Part shown: piece after piece, positions 53,347 through 63,600 of the stretch
How positions within the stretch are numbered: position 1 is the first letter of the stretch
How the letters are laid out: each line of letters starts with the position of its first letter
Assembly (NCBI GenBank): GCA_934747965.1
Contig: CAKVHI010000005.1
Location: 1-64,000 of the forward strand
Length of the DNA: 64,000 bases
Direction of reading: 5' to 3'
From: an uncultured Clostridia bacterium
Lineage (GTDB): Bacteria > Bacillota > Clostridia > Christensenellales > UBA1242
Made by a program: the position numbers and the translations under genes
The notes under the pieces: model-generated
Told to the model about the DNA's origin: nothing
The model's database searches: none
What the model saw: the letters and a program-made list of their open reading frames with translations, nothing else

Positions 53347-53577
53347 ATGACTTTTGAAAAAGTAAGAAATATAATTTGCAACCAACTAGGAAAATCTGAA
53401 GACAAAGTTACATTAGAATCAAGTATTGTTGAAGATTTGGGCGCTGATTCGCTTGATGTTGTTGAAATGCTTATGGCTATGGAAGAAGAATTTGATATGA
53501 CTCTTCCTGATGAAGCGTGTGCAGATTTAAAAACAGTTAATGACATTGTAACTTTTATTGATGCTCATAAAAAGTAA
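53347..53577 (+). CDS. acpP: Acyl carrier protein
   Basis: The 76-residue carrier of fatty-acid synthesis. Ser35 in GADSLDVVEM takes the phosphopantetheine arm. It is acidic with the normal four-helix pattern (EEFDMTLPDEA, VNDIVTFIDAH). A strong AGGAGGACG ribosome binding site precedes the ATG. No fab genes are adjacent. Confidence 0.95.
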   Translation: MTFEKVRNIICNQLGKSEDKVTLESSIVEDLGADSLDVVEMLMAMEEEFDMTLPDEACADLKTVNDIVTFIDAHKK

Positions 53578-53602
53578 AAAAGTTTATTATTTAAACAAAT
53601 TA

Positions 53603-53630
53603 AAGATATGTTTTAGCATATCTTTTTTTA
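53603..53630 (+). terminator. Terminator of acpP
   Basis: AAGATATG (53603-53610) pairs with CATATCTT (53616-53623), then T residues. Confidence 0.85.
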
Positions 53631-53763
53631 TAGAAAATTTATTTTAAACAAAAATTTAATATAAGTCAAAAATCTTTTGTGTTTAAGCATAAATCAATAT
53701 ATCAACTTGTTTTTTGTAACAAAATGTTGTATAATTTTATAATAAATAATGGGAGAAGAACAA

Positions 53764-55605
53764 ATGGGAAGTAAAATAATAAAAAAAGATAGAAAAAAAT
53801 CTAAAAAATTAGTTTACGGAATTGTTTGCCTAGTTTTGGTTGTTTTGTTGGCTGGTTTTGGAATTTTTTATTGCATAAAATGGAAAGGTTACAAAAATTT
53901 GCCACGAAATTATACATTAACACAAACTTTGGCACCTAACGATAGGTTGATAAAAGATGTTAATCCTACCACAAGTTCTAATGTTTGGTATGATTATACC
54001 GCAGATATAGAAATCACTTCTAACAGTTTAATTGTTTCTTTAGGAATTGAAAATGAAGATGATGAATATTATGATGATAATAATCCTTATGATAAGGCAA
54101 AAATTGGGTCATTTTTTTACAAATTAGATGTTAAAGCAAGTGGTAAATATTATTATGAAAAAGTTATGAAAGACCGAAAAGAGAGATTTTCTGACAAAAA
54201 TGAAGAAGAGTTATCACTTGAAAATCATCCTCTTTTTGTTCCTTTCATTGATTGCACTTATACTGACAGCATTAATCCATTTGATGACGGATCAGAAATG
54301 ACATATTACATTCGTCATTACACAATAAAAGTCTATTGTGATGATGCGGGCGATAGTGTAAGGTATGCAAATCAAAAAATTGAGATAGGGTTGCCAGATT
54401 GGTTTAAATATAAAAATATTTCTGTTAGTGCAAAAAATGGTTTTCAACTTAAAAAATCTATTGATGTTGAAAATATTAATGTTGAAGGTGTTAAAAACAG
54501 ATTTGTTTCTGTTTGTGGTTTAGAAAATCAAACAAAACCAACAAATTTAACAGTAAAAGCAGAAAATAGCACAATAAGTTTAAGCGAAAGTGAAAATGGC
54601 GGTTGGGGAGATTATGATACTATAACAATTAACAATTCAAAAAAGAGCACAATAAAACTTGCCTCAAAAAAGAAATTGAATGTTAAAAATGATATTATTT
54701 TGAACGGCGATGAGATGACTGTTTTGGTTGAAAATCAAATTGCATACACATCATATTCTCCAAATTTAACAATAAATGCAACAAAAAGTTTAAAATTTTC
54801 CGCAAGCAACAAATGTAGCGGTCTTTCTTCAAATTTCATTTTTAATAGTCCTGTTATTGATTTGGATGATTTTACAGGTGGCATGATGAGTTGCAAAATA
54901 GTGTGCAACAATTTAAGATATAATAGTGACTTAATAAGTTTTAGAAACTTAGAGATTAGTGCTGATAAAATAGATTTAAAATGTAATGAATTTGGGTTAT
55001 ATTCTAAAGAATTTGATTGTAATTTAAAAGTTAAAACAGGTAACATAAATTTAGGCGAAATATACAGAAATGTAAAAATAGAAACTGATAATGCGAAAAT
55101 TGTTATTGATAGAGTTTACTACGGAAAAGCTGATTTAGACATCGTGTTTAATCAAAATGCAGATTTAAAAATAAATAATTTAGGTAGCTGGGCAAAATTT
55201 AATTTAACTTGCAAGGCAAATGGAAACTGCGAAATCAACAATGTTGCATCAATCCACAGAGATTCTTCTAGTTATCCATTACAACAACATAAATTTGACT
55301 TAGGAAACTGTAAAGCAAAGATTAGTTTTGATAATAATGGGGGGCAAGTTAACTATATCAGAGGAATGATTTTTGATGACAGGGCTTCAGTAAATTTAAT
55401 TAACAGAAGCAGTCAAGACTTATTAAACGAAAAACTTTTAATTGAAAACGAAAACAGAAAATATTCTATGCTTTCAAATGATGGCACAACCTATTTTGAA
55501 CCGGATATAGTTTTTGTTGGAAGTGGAAATTACACCGTAACGCTAGAACTTGCAAAATCATTTTCGTATAGAGCATATTTAAGAGAAATCACAATAACTA
55601 ATTAA
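53764..55605 (+). CDS. Membrane-anchored beta-solenoid protein, DUF4097-like
   Basis: A 613-residue protein. A basic N-terminus and one TM (about 15-38) put the rest outside. Residues about 200-560 are repeated short strands (LTVKAENSTISLSES, NINLGEIYRNVKIETDNAKI, DLKINNLGSWAKF) typical of DUF4097-like adhesin solenoids. There is no lipobox. ATG at 53749 is in frame, but GGGAGAAG at 53751-53758 serves the ATG at 53764. Role unknown, probably surface. Confidence 0.65.
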   Translation: MGSKIIKKDRKKSKKLVYGIVCLVLVVLLAGFGIFYCIKWKGYKNLPRNYTLTQTLAPNDRLIKDVNPTTSSNVWYDYTADIEITSNSLIVSLGIENEDDEYYDDNNPYDKAKIGSFFYKLDVKASGKYYYEKVMKDRKERFSDKNEEELSLENHPLFVPFIDCTYTDSINPFDDGSEMTYYIRHYTIKVYCDDAGDSVRYANQKIEIGLPDWFKYKNISVSAKNGFQLKKSIDVENINVEGVKNRFVSVCGLENQTKPTNLTVKAENSTISLSESENGGWGDYDTITINNSKKSTIKLASKKKLNVKNDIILNGDEMTVLVENQIAYTSYSPNLTINATKSLKFSASNKCSGLSSNFIFNSPVIDLDDFTGGMMSCKIVCNNLRYNSDLISFRNLEISADKIDLKCNEFGLYSKEFDCNLKVKTGNINLGEIYRNVKIETDNAKIVIDRVYYGKADLDIVFNQNADLKINNLGSWAKFNLTCKANGNCEINNVASIHRDSSSYPLQQHKFDLGNCKAKISFDNNGGQVNYIRGMIFDDRASVNLINRSSQDLLNEKLLIENENRKYSMLSNDGTTYFEPDIVFVGSGNYTVTLELAKSFSYRAYLREITITN

Positions 55606-55612
55606 AAAAATT

Positions 55613-55642
55613 GTCATAAATTGTAATATTTACTCATATTTT
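55613..55642 (+). promoter_or_regulatory. Possible sigma-E promoter of spoIIID
   Basis: GTCATAA (55613-55619), 15 bases, CATATTTT (55635-55642) resembles the sigma-E consensus (ATA-type -35, CATA-type -10), which drives spoIIID in Bacillus. Confidence 0.45.
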
Positions 55643-55664
55643 ATTCTACAAAGGGGAATAAAGT

Positions 55665-55916
55665 ATGGGTAAAAATGAAATAATAAATATTGCAAATTAT
55701 ATTTTTGATAATAAATTAACGATTCGTGCAGGAGCAAAAATTTTTAATGTTCCAAAAAGCACGCTTCACTATAATGTGTCGAAAAAATTAATAAATATTG
55801 ATTATGGTTTGTATTTAAAACTTCACAATTATCTTCAAGAAAATTTTAATGAGAAACATTTGCGCGGTGGAGAAGCAACCAAACAAAAATATAAAAAATA
55901 CCATAAAAAACAATAA
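55665..55916 (+). CDS. spoIIID: Sporulation regulator SpoIIID
   Basis: A mother-cell transcription factor of 83 residues. The helix-turn-helix (TIRAGAKIFNVPKSTLHYNV) and the invariant HLRGGEATKQKYKK near the C-terminus, whose basic region contacts DNA, are diagnostic. It activates or represses sigma-E genes and prepares sigma-K expression in Bacillus. AAAGGGGAATA precedes the ATG; promoter looks sigma-E-like. Confidence 0.96.
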   Translation: MGKNEIINIANYIFDNKLTIRAGAKIFNVPKSTLHYNVSKKLINIDYGLYLKLHNYLQENFNEKHLRGGEATKQKYKKYHKKQ

Positions 55917-55965
55917 TTTATGTTTAGTTTCGCTTGATTTGTTCAAAAATTATGCGAAAAAATGC

Positions 55966-56003
55966 AAAAAAAGAGCACATTTTAAGTATGTGTTCTTTTT
56001 TTA
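55966..56003. terminator. Bidirectional terminator
   Basis: AAGAGCACAT (55971-55980) pairs with ATGTGTTCTT (55988-55997), A run on the left and T run on the right. Confidence 0.82.
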
Positions 56004-56026
56004 TATTGAGTTTATAGTCATATTTG

Positions 56027-56581
56027 CTATTTTTTAAGTTGTTTATTATAGGCATTTTCTAGGCCTTCTAAAGATTTGCTTAATGAAAAAAGATAATCAC
56101 GCTTAAGATTTTTTTTGCTCTTCAAATAATTTATTGTTCTTATTTGCTCATACTCATTCAGATATTGGGCTTTGCACAGAGCCTCTTGTGCGTTTTGACG
56201 AGTTTTATAAAATTTATATTTATTTATGTTGGTCAAAATTAATTTATTTTCTTTTATATTTGTTTTAAAAAATAAAGCCAAATCTCCAAAATAGGCAACA
56301 CGAATATAAATGTCGCCGTTATCAACTTTTTCGATTTTATACTCTGTATCATCCAAAACACATTTTTTGAAAAATTCTTTTACTGTTATAAAAGTTTTAG
56401 TGTTTAAATTTTCGGTTATATCAATTTTTTTTATAATGATTTTATTATTTTTGGTGTAAGAGTATGCTTCAACATATTCTTTTTTAGCATCCAAAATATA
56501 AACTGGCTCGTTAAAATTTTCTTTGTCGACAAAGAGAGTGTTTATAACAAAATTTTTCTTTAATTTGTTTAAATATTTCAT
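56027..56581 (-). CDS. Hypothetical Lys-rich soluble protein
   Basis: A 184-residue cytosolic protein with no membrane segment. The first 120 residues alternate short strands (EPVYILDAKKEYVEAYSYT, DIYIRVAYFGDLALFFKTN); the last 60 are Lys-rich helices. No family is recognised. AAGGAACAAA precedes the ATG. It lies 108 bases downstream of the ttcA-like stop on the same strand. Confidence 0.65.
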   Translation of the reverse strand: MKYLNKLKKNFVINTLFVDKENFNEPVYILDAKKEYVEAYSYTKNNKIIIKKIDITENLNTKTFITVKEFFKKCVLDDTEYKIEKVDNGDIYIRVAYFGDLALFFKTNIKENKLILTNINKYKFYKTRQNAQEALCKAQYLNEYEQIRTINYLKSKKNLKRDYLFSLSKSLEGLENAYNKQLKK

Positions 56582-56689
56582 ATAATTTGTTCCTTTAATG
56601 TTAATTATTTTTTTGTTTTTAATAAAATTGACTAGTTATTGTTTTATAACTTATTTTTGCGTTATGCGTTGATATTTTTGATTTAAAAT

Positions 56690-57424
56690 TTACTTTTTAT
56701 TTTTGCTTTGAAAATATTTATCATAAAGATTATAACTTTCTGGACTTGTTATTGCACGGAATGTTCGGTCGATAGAAATAGGTATATCTTTTTTGATTTG
56801 TTTTAGCAAATTTTTTATAAATTCTCGTTGAGTTTTGTGATTTGCTGGACAGCAATTAAAAAACACGGGCATAGTTTTAGATTCATTTATAGTTTCATGT
56901 TCATCAATAAAAATCATTGGTCTTATAACTGTTAAATTTATGTTGGATAGATGCATGATAGGGGCAAAAGTCGAAAGTCTGCCTTCATAAAACATACTCA
57001 AAAAGAATGTTTCTATCAAATCATCTTTTGTGTGTCCTAGTGCCACCTTGTTACAACCCAATTCTTTTGCTTTTGTGTTTAAAATTCCTCTTCTTAATTT
57101 TGCACATAATGAACAAGGATTTTTTTCTTTTCTTTCAGCAAAAACAATGTCATATATTTGGCTTTTTATAACCTTAAACTCAACATTCAAACTTTCACAA
57201 TATTTTTGAACTTTGCTGTAGTCGCTCTTTCCGTCAAAAAGGTCAACAGATAGGGCAATTAAATCGAATTTTTGTGGTGAAAAACGCCTATAATTTGCAA
57301 GAAGTGTTAGCAAAACAAGACTATCTTTTCCGCCAGATAAACCAACTGCAATTTTGTCATTATCTTCAATTAAATTGTATGTTTCAACGCATTTTCTGAA
57401 TTTGCTTAAAAGTTTTTGTAGCAT
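56690..57424 (-). CDS. TtcA-family tRNA sulfurtransferase
   Basis: A PP-loop ATPase of 244 residues, TtcA/TtuA group, which thiolates tRNA bases. SGGKDS at residues 30-35 binds ATP. C-x2-C in NPCSLCAKLRRG, with a further Cys in FFNCCPANH, would hold the iron-sulfur cluster. ALGHTKDDLIETFFLSMFY is the family's central block. Whether the target is C32 or another base cannot be told. The transcript is predicted to be leaderless. Confidence 0.88.
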   Translation of the reverse strand: MLQKLLSKFRKCVETYNLIEDNDKIAVGLSGGKDSLVLLTLLANYRRFSPQKFDLIALSVDLFDGKSDYSKVQKYCESLNVEFKVIKSQIYDIVFAERKEKNPCSLCAKLRRGILNTKAKELGCNKVALGHTKDDLIETFFLSMFYEGRLSTFAPIMHLSNINLTVIRPMIFIDEHETINESKTMPVFFNCCPANHKTQREFIKNLLKQIKKDIPISIDRTFRAITSPESYNLYDKYFQSKNKK

Positions 57425-57430
57425 GAAGAT

Positions 57431-57459
57431 ATTTTAATCAAAATTGTTGAATTTGTAAA
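57431..57459 (-). promoter_or_regulatory. Promoter of the ttcA-like gene (leaderless)
   Basis: On the minus strand: TTTACA, 17 bases, TAAAAT, six bases, ATG. Confidence 0.65.
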
Positions 57460-57502
57460 GAAATTTTTTAGGGTTTTTAATTTTTAATATCTTTAAATTT
57501 GT

Positions 57503-57532
57503 TTGACAAAAATCGCCTATTAATTTTATAAT
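57503..57532 (+). promoter_or_regulatory. Promoter of the second giant lipoprotein
   Basis: TTGACA (57503-57508), 18 bases, TATAAT (57527-57532). The leader of about 70 bases ends with GAGAGGAAA. Confidence 0.65.
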
Positions 57533-57610
57533 TATATAAATTATAATATAATTGTGAATTTATGTTATAAAACTTGCAATTATAAACAAAATAATTTTGA
57601 GAGGAAATTT

Positions 57611-60600
57611 ATGAAATTAAAAAAAATTTTAACAATTTTGGTATTTTCAGTTTTGGCTTTTACAGGCGCTGTTTTTGGGTGCAAAGATAAATATGCAAAT
57701 TTCAGTATTCAAGTTAATGGTCAAAATGAAATTACATTAAGAGCGGGCGACTATGCAACTGATGAATACCCTAACTCAAGAGAAATTGAAATTTTAATCA
57801 AAAATGCGCCAAACAATAATTGTCGTAATATTTCATATTCTGTTTCTCAAAATAATATTGTTTCGATTGAAGAAATTTCATCTACAAGTAAGGATATTAA
57901 AAGGTACAAAATAACGGCACTAGACAATATTTCGGCTTTTGAGCCTTCAACAGTTATAACTTTCAAAACTTCAGAGGGAAACAAAAGTTGTGATTTGAAA
58001 GTTAATGTTCAAATTCCTCTTCAATCTATTTCGGCAAATTTGGCTTACAATTCTTTTGTTGTAAGCGATAATAAGCCTTATTATATTGACGCTTCAAAGG
58101 CACTTACTTATTTTCCTAAAAACACAACAGATAGAGATGTTGAGTTTAGTTTAGTTGAAGGCCTTATTGATGGTGTAACTTTAACTTTAAACGGCGAGAT
58201 TAAAGTTGATGAAGAAAAATATTTTGGTCAAGAAAATATTTCTGGCAAAATAAAAGTTAGAGCAACAAGCAAAACAAAAAGTGAAAGTTATGCTGATTTT
58301 TATGTTTCAGTTTTAAGAGATATTAAATTGAGTGATTTAACACTAGGTTATGACTTAAATGGCGTTAAATATTCTTACAGTGGGGATGTAAGTGAAGAAG
58401 AAGAGAATTATGAAAATTCTATTTCGTTTTTAACAAAAAATGGAATAACTTTATCTAGCAATGTAAATGAACTTAAAAATGCAAATTTTAGTGTTAAAAT
58501 TAATGAGTCATTTGGCTTAAATTTTGAACAAATTGAAACTAAATTTGAAAGTTTAATTCTATCAAATATTTTGGTGGAATCTAATTACTCAAAAGATGAC
58601 AATAACACAAAAAATTACATAATTTACACAAAAAATCCCGGAAAAGATGTTTTGAATATTACAATAAAATATAAAAGTGTTGAAAATTATTCAAAAGAAA
58701 TTCAAATTCCGGTAACCGTGCTTGAATATCCAACATCACTTGTTGTTAATAACAATGCTGGCGAAAGATATGATATTTTTGATTACTACAAAAACAATGT
58801 AAGAGGTCAAGAGTTTGCTGTAAGCATTTCTCAAATCGGTGCTTACAATGATAAGTTTAAAGTTTTGATTTCAGAAGAAGATTTTAATTTTGTTGAAATA
58901 AGATACCAAGATGAATTGTTAGGTTATAATGAATTGACAAGCAGAGCATTTGCGAATAACTCTAGTTTGTTTGTTATTGCTAAAGAAATTCAAAACGAAA
59001 CCAAAGAAATTAAGTTAACATTTTATTCGGATATATTGAAAGATAAAAATTTAGAAGAAATTACAGATGATTTTAACAAAAAATTAATCAAAGAAATTTC
59101 TTTAAATTTGGTGCCAGGGGTTAGAAGTTTGAGTTTTGAAACTCAAATTAATCAAAAAGAAACTTTTTATCTTGAAAAGTCAAACAAAGAGTTTAATGTT
59201 CCTTTTGTTGTAAATAACTCAACAAATGGAATTAAATCCTTAAATGAATTTATTAACCTTGAAATTGTTAGTGGCGAAGACTTGGTTGAAATTTCAAAAG
59301 ATGTAGATCAAGGCAAATTTGTTTTGAAAAGCAAAAATAAAACAGGGCTAGTTGAGTTTTATTTGAAAAGTCAAAATGGAATTGAAACAGCTCATAAAAA
59401 ATTGCTTATTTATTCTGGACTTGATGACAGTCAAACAAATCCTTTTGAATTTGTTTTGTCAAGTAGCAACATAAAAACAGTTGTTAATGAAAACAACGAA
59501 ACAAAATATTACATTGGCTCGACTTACGGCAAAAACTCAGCAAACTTTAATGTTTTAAACAAATATGATGCAACTATTTATAACGCAGAAATTAAAAGCA
59601 GTAATAATGCTGTTAAAGCAACAGTGCTTGATGCTGAAAACTTATTATTTAATTTGTATGCAAGCGAAAATATTGAAGAAAAAGTTACAATTACTGTAAC
59701 AATTTGGGTTTATAATGATTTTGATAAAGTAAACGAAGACGGCAATTTATGCAAAAAAATTGAAATAGATTTTGATATTTATACTTATGAACCTTTACAA
59801 TCTGTTAAATTTAACAATGGTCAGTTGTTTGACAGAATTACTTTAACAGACGGCGAAGGTCTTGATGTGGATAGCTTAAACAACAAACTTAATATGCTTG
59901 ACTTGAATAAACTTATAAACATTCAAGGGACAACAACAAATGTTACAAAAAAAGTGATTTTTCCTTCTGAATTAATCGAAGGTGCAGACTATGATGTTGA
60001 AAACAAAGATGAATTGTTTGATGCAATATATTTTCATGTTTACAAAAATCATCAAAATAAATTCATTGATGGAAAATTTGTTTTTGGATTGACGATTGAA
60101 GTTTATGATTTGGTAGGAAGCAATGAGTCTTATAGACTAACACTAACAGTTGAACTAAAAGAACAAACAAAGCCCGAAAAAGTTGTGATTAAGAATAACG
60201 GCGGATTTGTTTATTTAGATAATCTTGGAAATGGACTATCTCAAATTGAAGCCGAGGTTGTTGGTGAAAATCGAAAGGAAGCAACCAACAAAAACTTATA
60301 CTTTAAGATAGTTGACGGAAACAGCATTGTTTTGGATAATAACACAGGTGTTGTTACTGCTCAATCTGCGGGTATAACAAAAATTAGGGTTTATGCAAAA
60401 GCAAGTAAATATTCATCTAGTGGCGACTATTCAATTTTTAGCGATGTTTATGTTGTTAGTGCAGACGGAAGCAAAAGTTTTCCTTACATTTTGCAAAATA
60501 ATCAATTTATTGAAAATAGTTATTACACACTAAATGAAAATGTCGTGTTAAATTCTAGTCTTTCTTTGAATATAAAAGGAATTGACGGAAAGTTTAGATA

Positions 60601-63600
60601 TGCAAAATATTCAAATCTTTATGATGAAAATGCAACTTATAGTTTGATTTTTAATGGAACAGGTAGTGTTTTTGAAAAAGAAGAATTTGTTGGAGAATTA
60701 GAAAACTTAAATGTTATTTATAACAAAAATTCAATCACAATAAATTCCAAAAATTTTGGGCTTATTGCCTCTAAAAATTCGGGAACTATAAAAAATGTCA
60801 ATTTGATTGTAAACAGTCTAACAATTCATAACAACGCAGAAAATAATAACATTGGCTTGTATTTTGCCGAAAATGTTGGCAACATTGAGAACTGTACTAT
60901 AAGCTCTGCTGAAAGCGACTATGCAAGTATTTTGATTGACGGAAAAGGAGCAAATTTTGGTGGTTTTGTTGCAATAAACAAAAAAGATGGCGATAAGTGT
61001 GGAAGCATAACATCGGGCTTTGACTTTTTAAAAACTAACAACCACAGTGTGGCAAGATTAAGAATTATTGACCTTACAAGTGCTCAAGACCATTGCGTTG
61101 CTGGCTTAGTTTCAGAAAACAGCGGAAATATATCAGGTGTTCAAATTGAAGCAAAAATTGAAAGTAATGCAAAATTTGTTGGGGGAATTGTTGGTAAAAT
61201 TGTCAGTGAAAACATTAAATATAAAAACTTACACTTTAACGGAAGCCTAATATCAAAAAATGCAAACTCTGTTGTTGGCGGGATAAGTGCCTATGTTTCA
61301 AGCAATTTTAGTGAAGATGGCACAGATTTTAATTTAATTTTTGTTGAATTTACAGAAAGCATTGCTGATAATAGCACACACTTTTCTGGTCATACAGTTG
61401 GTGGATTGTTTGGAAGTGTTAATTTTGGTGGTCAAAACAGAACTAATGTAAAATATGCTTATGCTCAAAATTTTGCAAAAGTTGGTCAAAATTCATCAAA
61501 TTTGAAAGGCGATGTTGTTGGAGGTCTTGTTGGAACAAATGCAAGTTTGTTGAACATAACCGCTGTTTATAGTGATGTTAAAATTTTGTGTGAAAAAGAT
61601 GCAAAAGGTGCTTTTGTTGGTGCTATGAAAGCGAATACTGAAATAGACAATGCTTACAGTTATGTTACAGGTGTTGACAGTTTGTTTGGCGAAAGAGAAG
61701 AAAACAAGATTTTAAAACTTGTAAAAATTTATTCAACAACTTCTAAGCAAGAGAAACTTTCAAATGATAATTTTGTTAGTTTCTTTGATAAAGATAATTA
61801 TGCTAGTGTTTTAACTTTAAAAAATGGAAATGGTGAATTTGTTTTTAACGACAACAAATATTTTGCTTGCTTTAGCGCTCAAAATGGTGGCTTACCTTAT
61901 CTTGTATATAATGAAACTGACGGCTTTAAAAAGTTGATGACGGTTGTTGCAACAAGTATTAATGCAAGATTTGTTGTTAAAAATGCGGTTGAAAACAGTA
62001 ATAATGAATATGTGTATGGAAATGCTGAAAACATTATTGTTGTTAAGGATGATGAACTTAATAAGGCAGTGATTTATTTTAACAAAAATTTGCAATTTAA
62101 TGTTGAAGATATTTTAAATATAACCACAACTCCTTATGATGCAAACAAAAATTTTGAGTTTAGAAGTTTGAATAATAATGTTTTGTCTATCGTTAATGGA
62201 AAACTTATCATTAATTCTGTAGGAAATGCAACAGTTGAAATTTCTTCTAAATATAACACTAATGTTAAGACTTATGCTTATATTTCGGTGGTTGATAAGA
62301 TTGAAACTTTTGAAGTTGAGAATAAAATTGTTATTGCAAATGGAAAAACTAAAGAAGTTAATGCAAAAATTTTGCCAAAAACCGCAAATAATGGTTTGTA
62401 TTTTGTGGTTACATCTGACCTTGCTGATAAAATTTTGATTAACAACAAACAAGTGCAAGAGAATGTTGTTTATCACTTAGATTCAAGAACAGTAATCACA
62501 GCACTTGACACCTGCAAGGGAATAATTAAAGTTTATCCTCTAACAATGGTTAAATTTGGCGAACAAGACTATGTGTTTATTGATTTCGTAAACAAAAAAG
62601 AAATAGATTTTAGCGTTATTAATAGTGCAAAGAGTGTTGTGGCATCAGTTAATTCAATTATTGTTCCTGAAAACGAGAAATTGGAATTTGAAGTTTATGT
62701 CGATTGCACAGAAAGTGAGAACGACCAACAACTAAAATTTGATGACATAGAAAATCTTACAAAATATTTTGAGATTGATGCTAGCAAAATAGAAGTAGGC
62801 TTAAATTCAACAAAATTTGTGGTTAGCGTTAAGGCTAAAGATTTGGCACTTTCACAGGACCAACCTTTCACATTTATTATTCATCATGTTTTAAGTGGCG
62901 AAATATCCGATGCTTTTGCAAAAGTAGATGTTGTGCTAAAAAGCTCTAAACTTCAAAGTGTTGAACTAAATCATTTCTCAAGCAGTGTTACTTATTACAA
63001 AGACTACGATATTATAAACAAAGAAACTATTCCTAATTTTAACATCGTTAAAGGCAATTATGGTGTTCTTAGCATAAATTTATACCCAAGTTATGCTAAT
63101 GTAACAAACATTGATGTAACAAGCTCTATTCAAAATGGACACAGAATTAACTTTTCACAACTAAAACTTGAAAGCGAAAATAAACTTACAGTAACTTCAT
63201 GTAAAGACACATTGTGGACAGGTATAAAACTTAATGTAGACCGAGATGAAATAAAAGAAAATGGCGGAAACTTGTTTGTTGCAACCCTTCTTACAACAGA
63301 TATTTTAGATGACACAGTTTTCACTATTACAGTTACTTGCTATAACTCACTTGGTCAAAAATATGAGCCAGTTTCTATCAATTTGAAAGCCAAGGCATTA
63401 ACAACTTTAATGCTAACAAACCCTAATGGGAGTGATGAATTTTTTGCTCCAAGAGGTGGCGAACTAAAAATTGATGTAAATCCTATTAATATGGATGAAG
63501 ATTTTAAGATTGGTGCTGAAAACTTTGAATTTACCATTGAAGATAGGAATTTAAATCAAGTTACATTTAATGGAAATGTAACCGAAAAGAACGGATTTAA

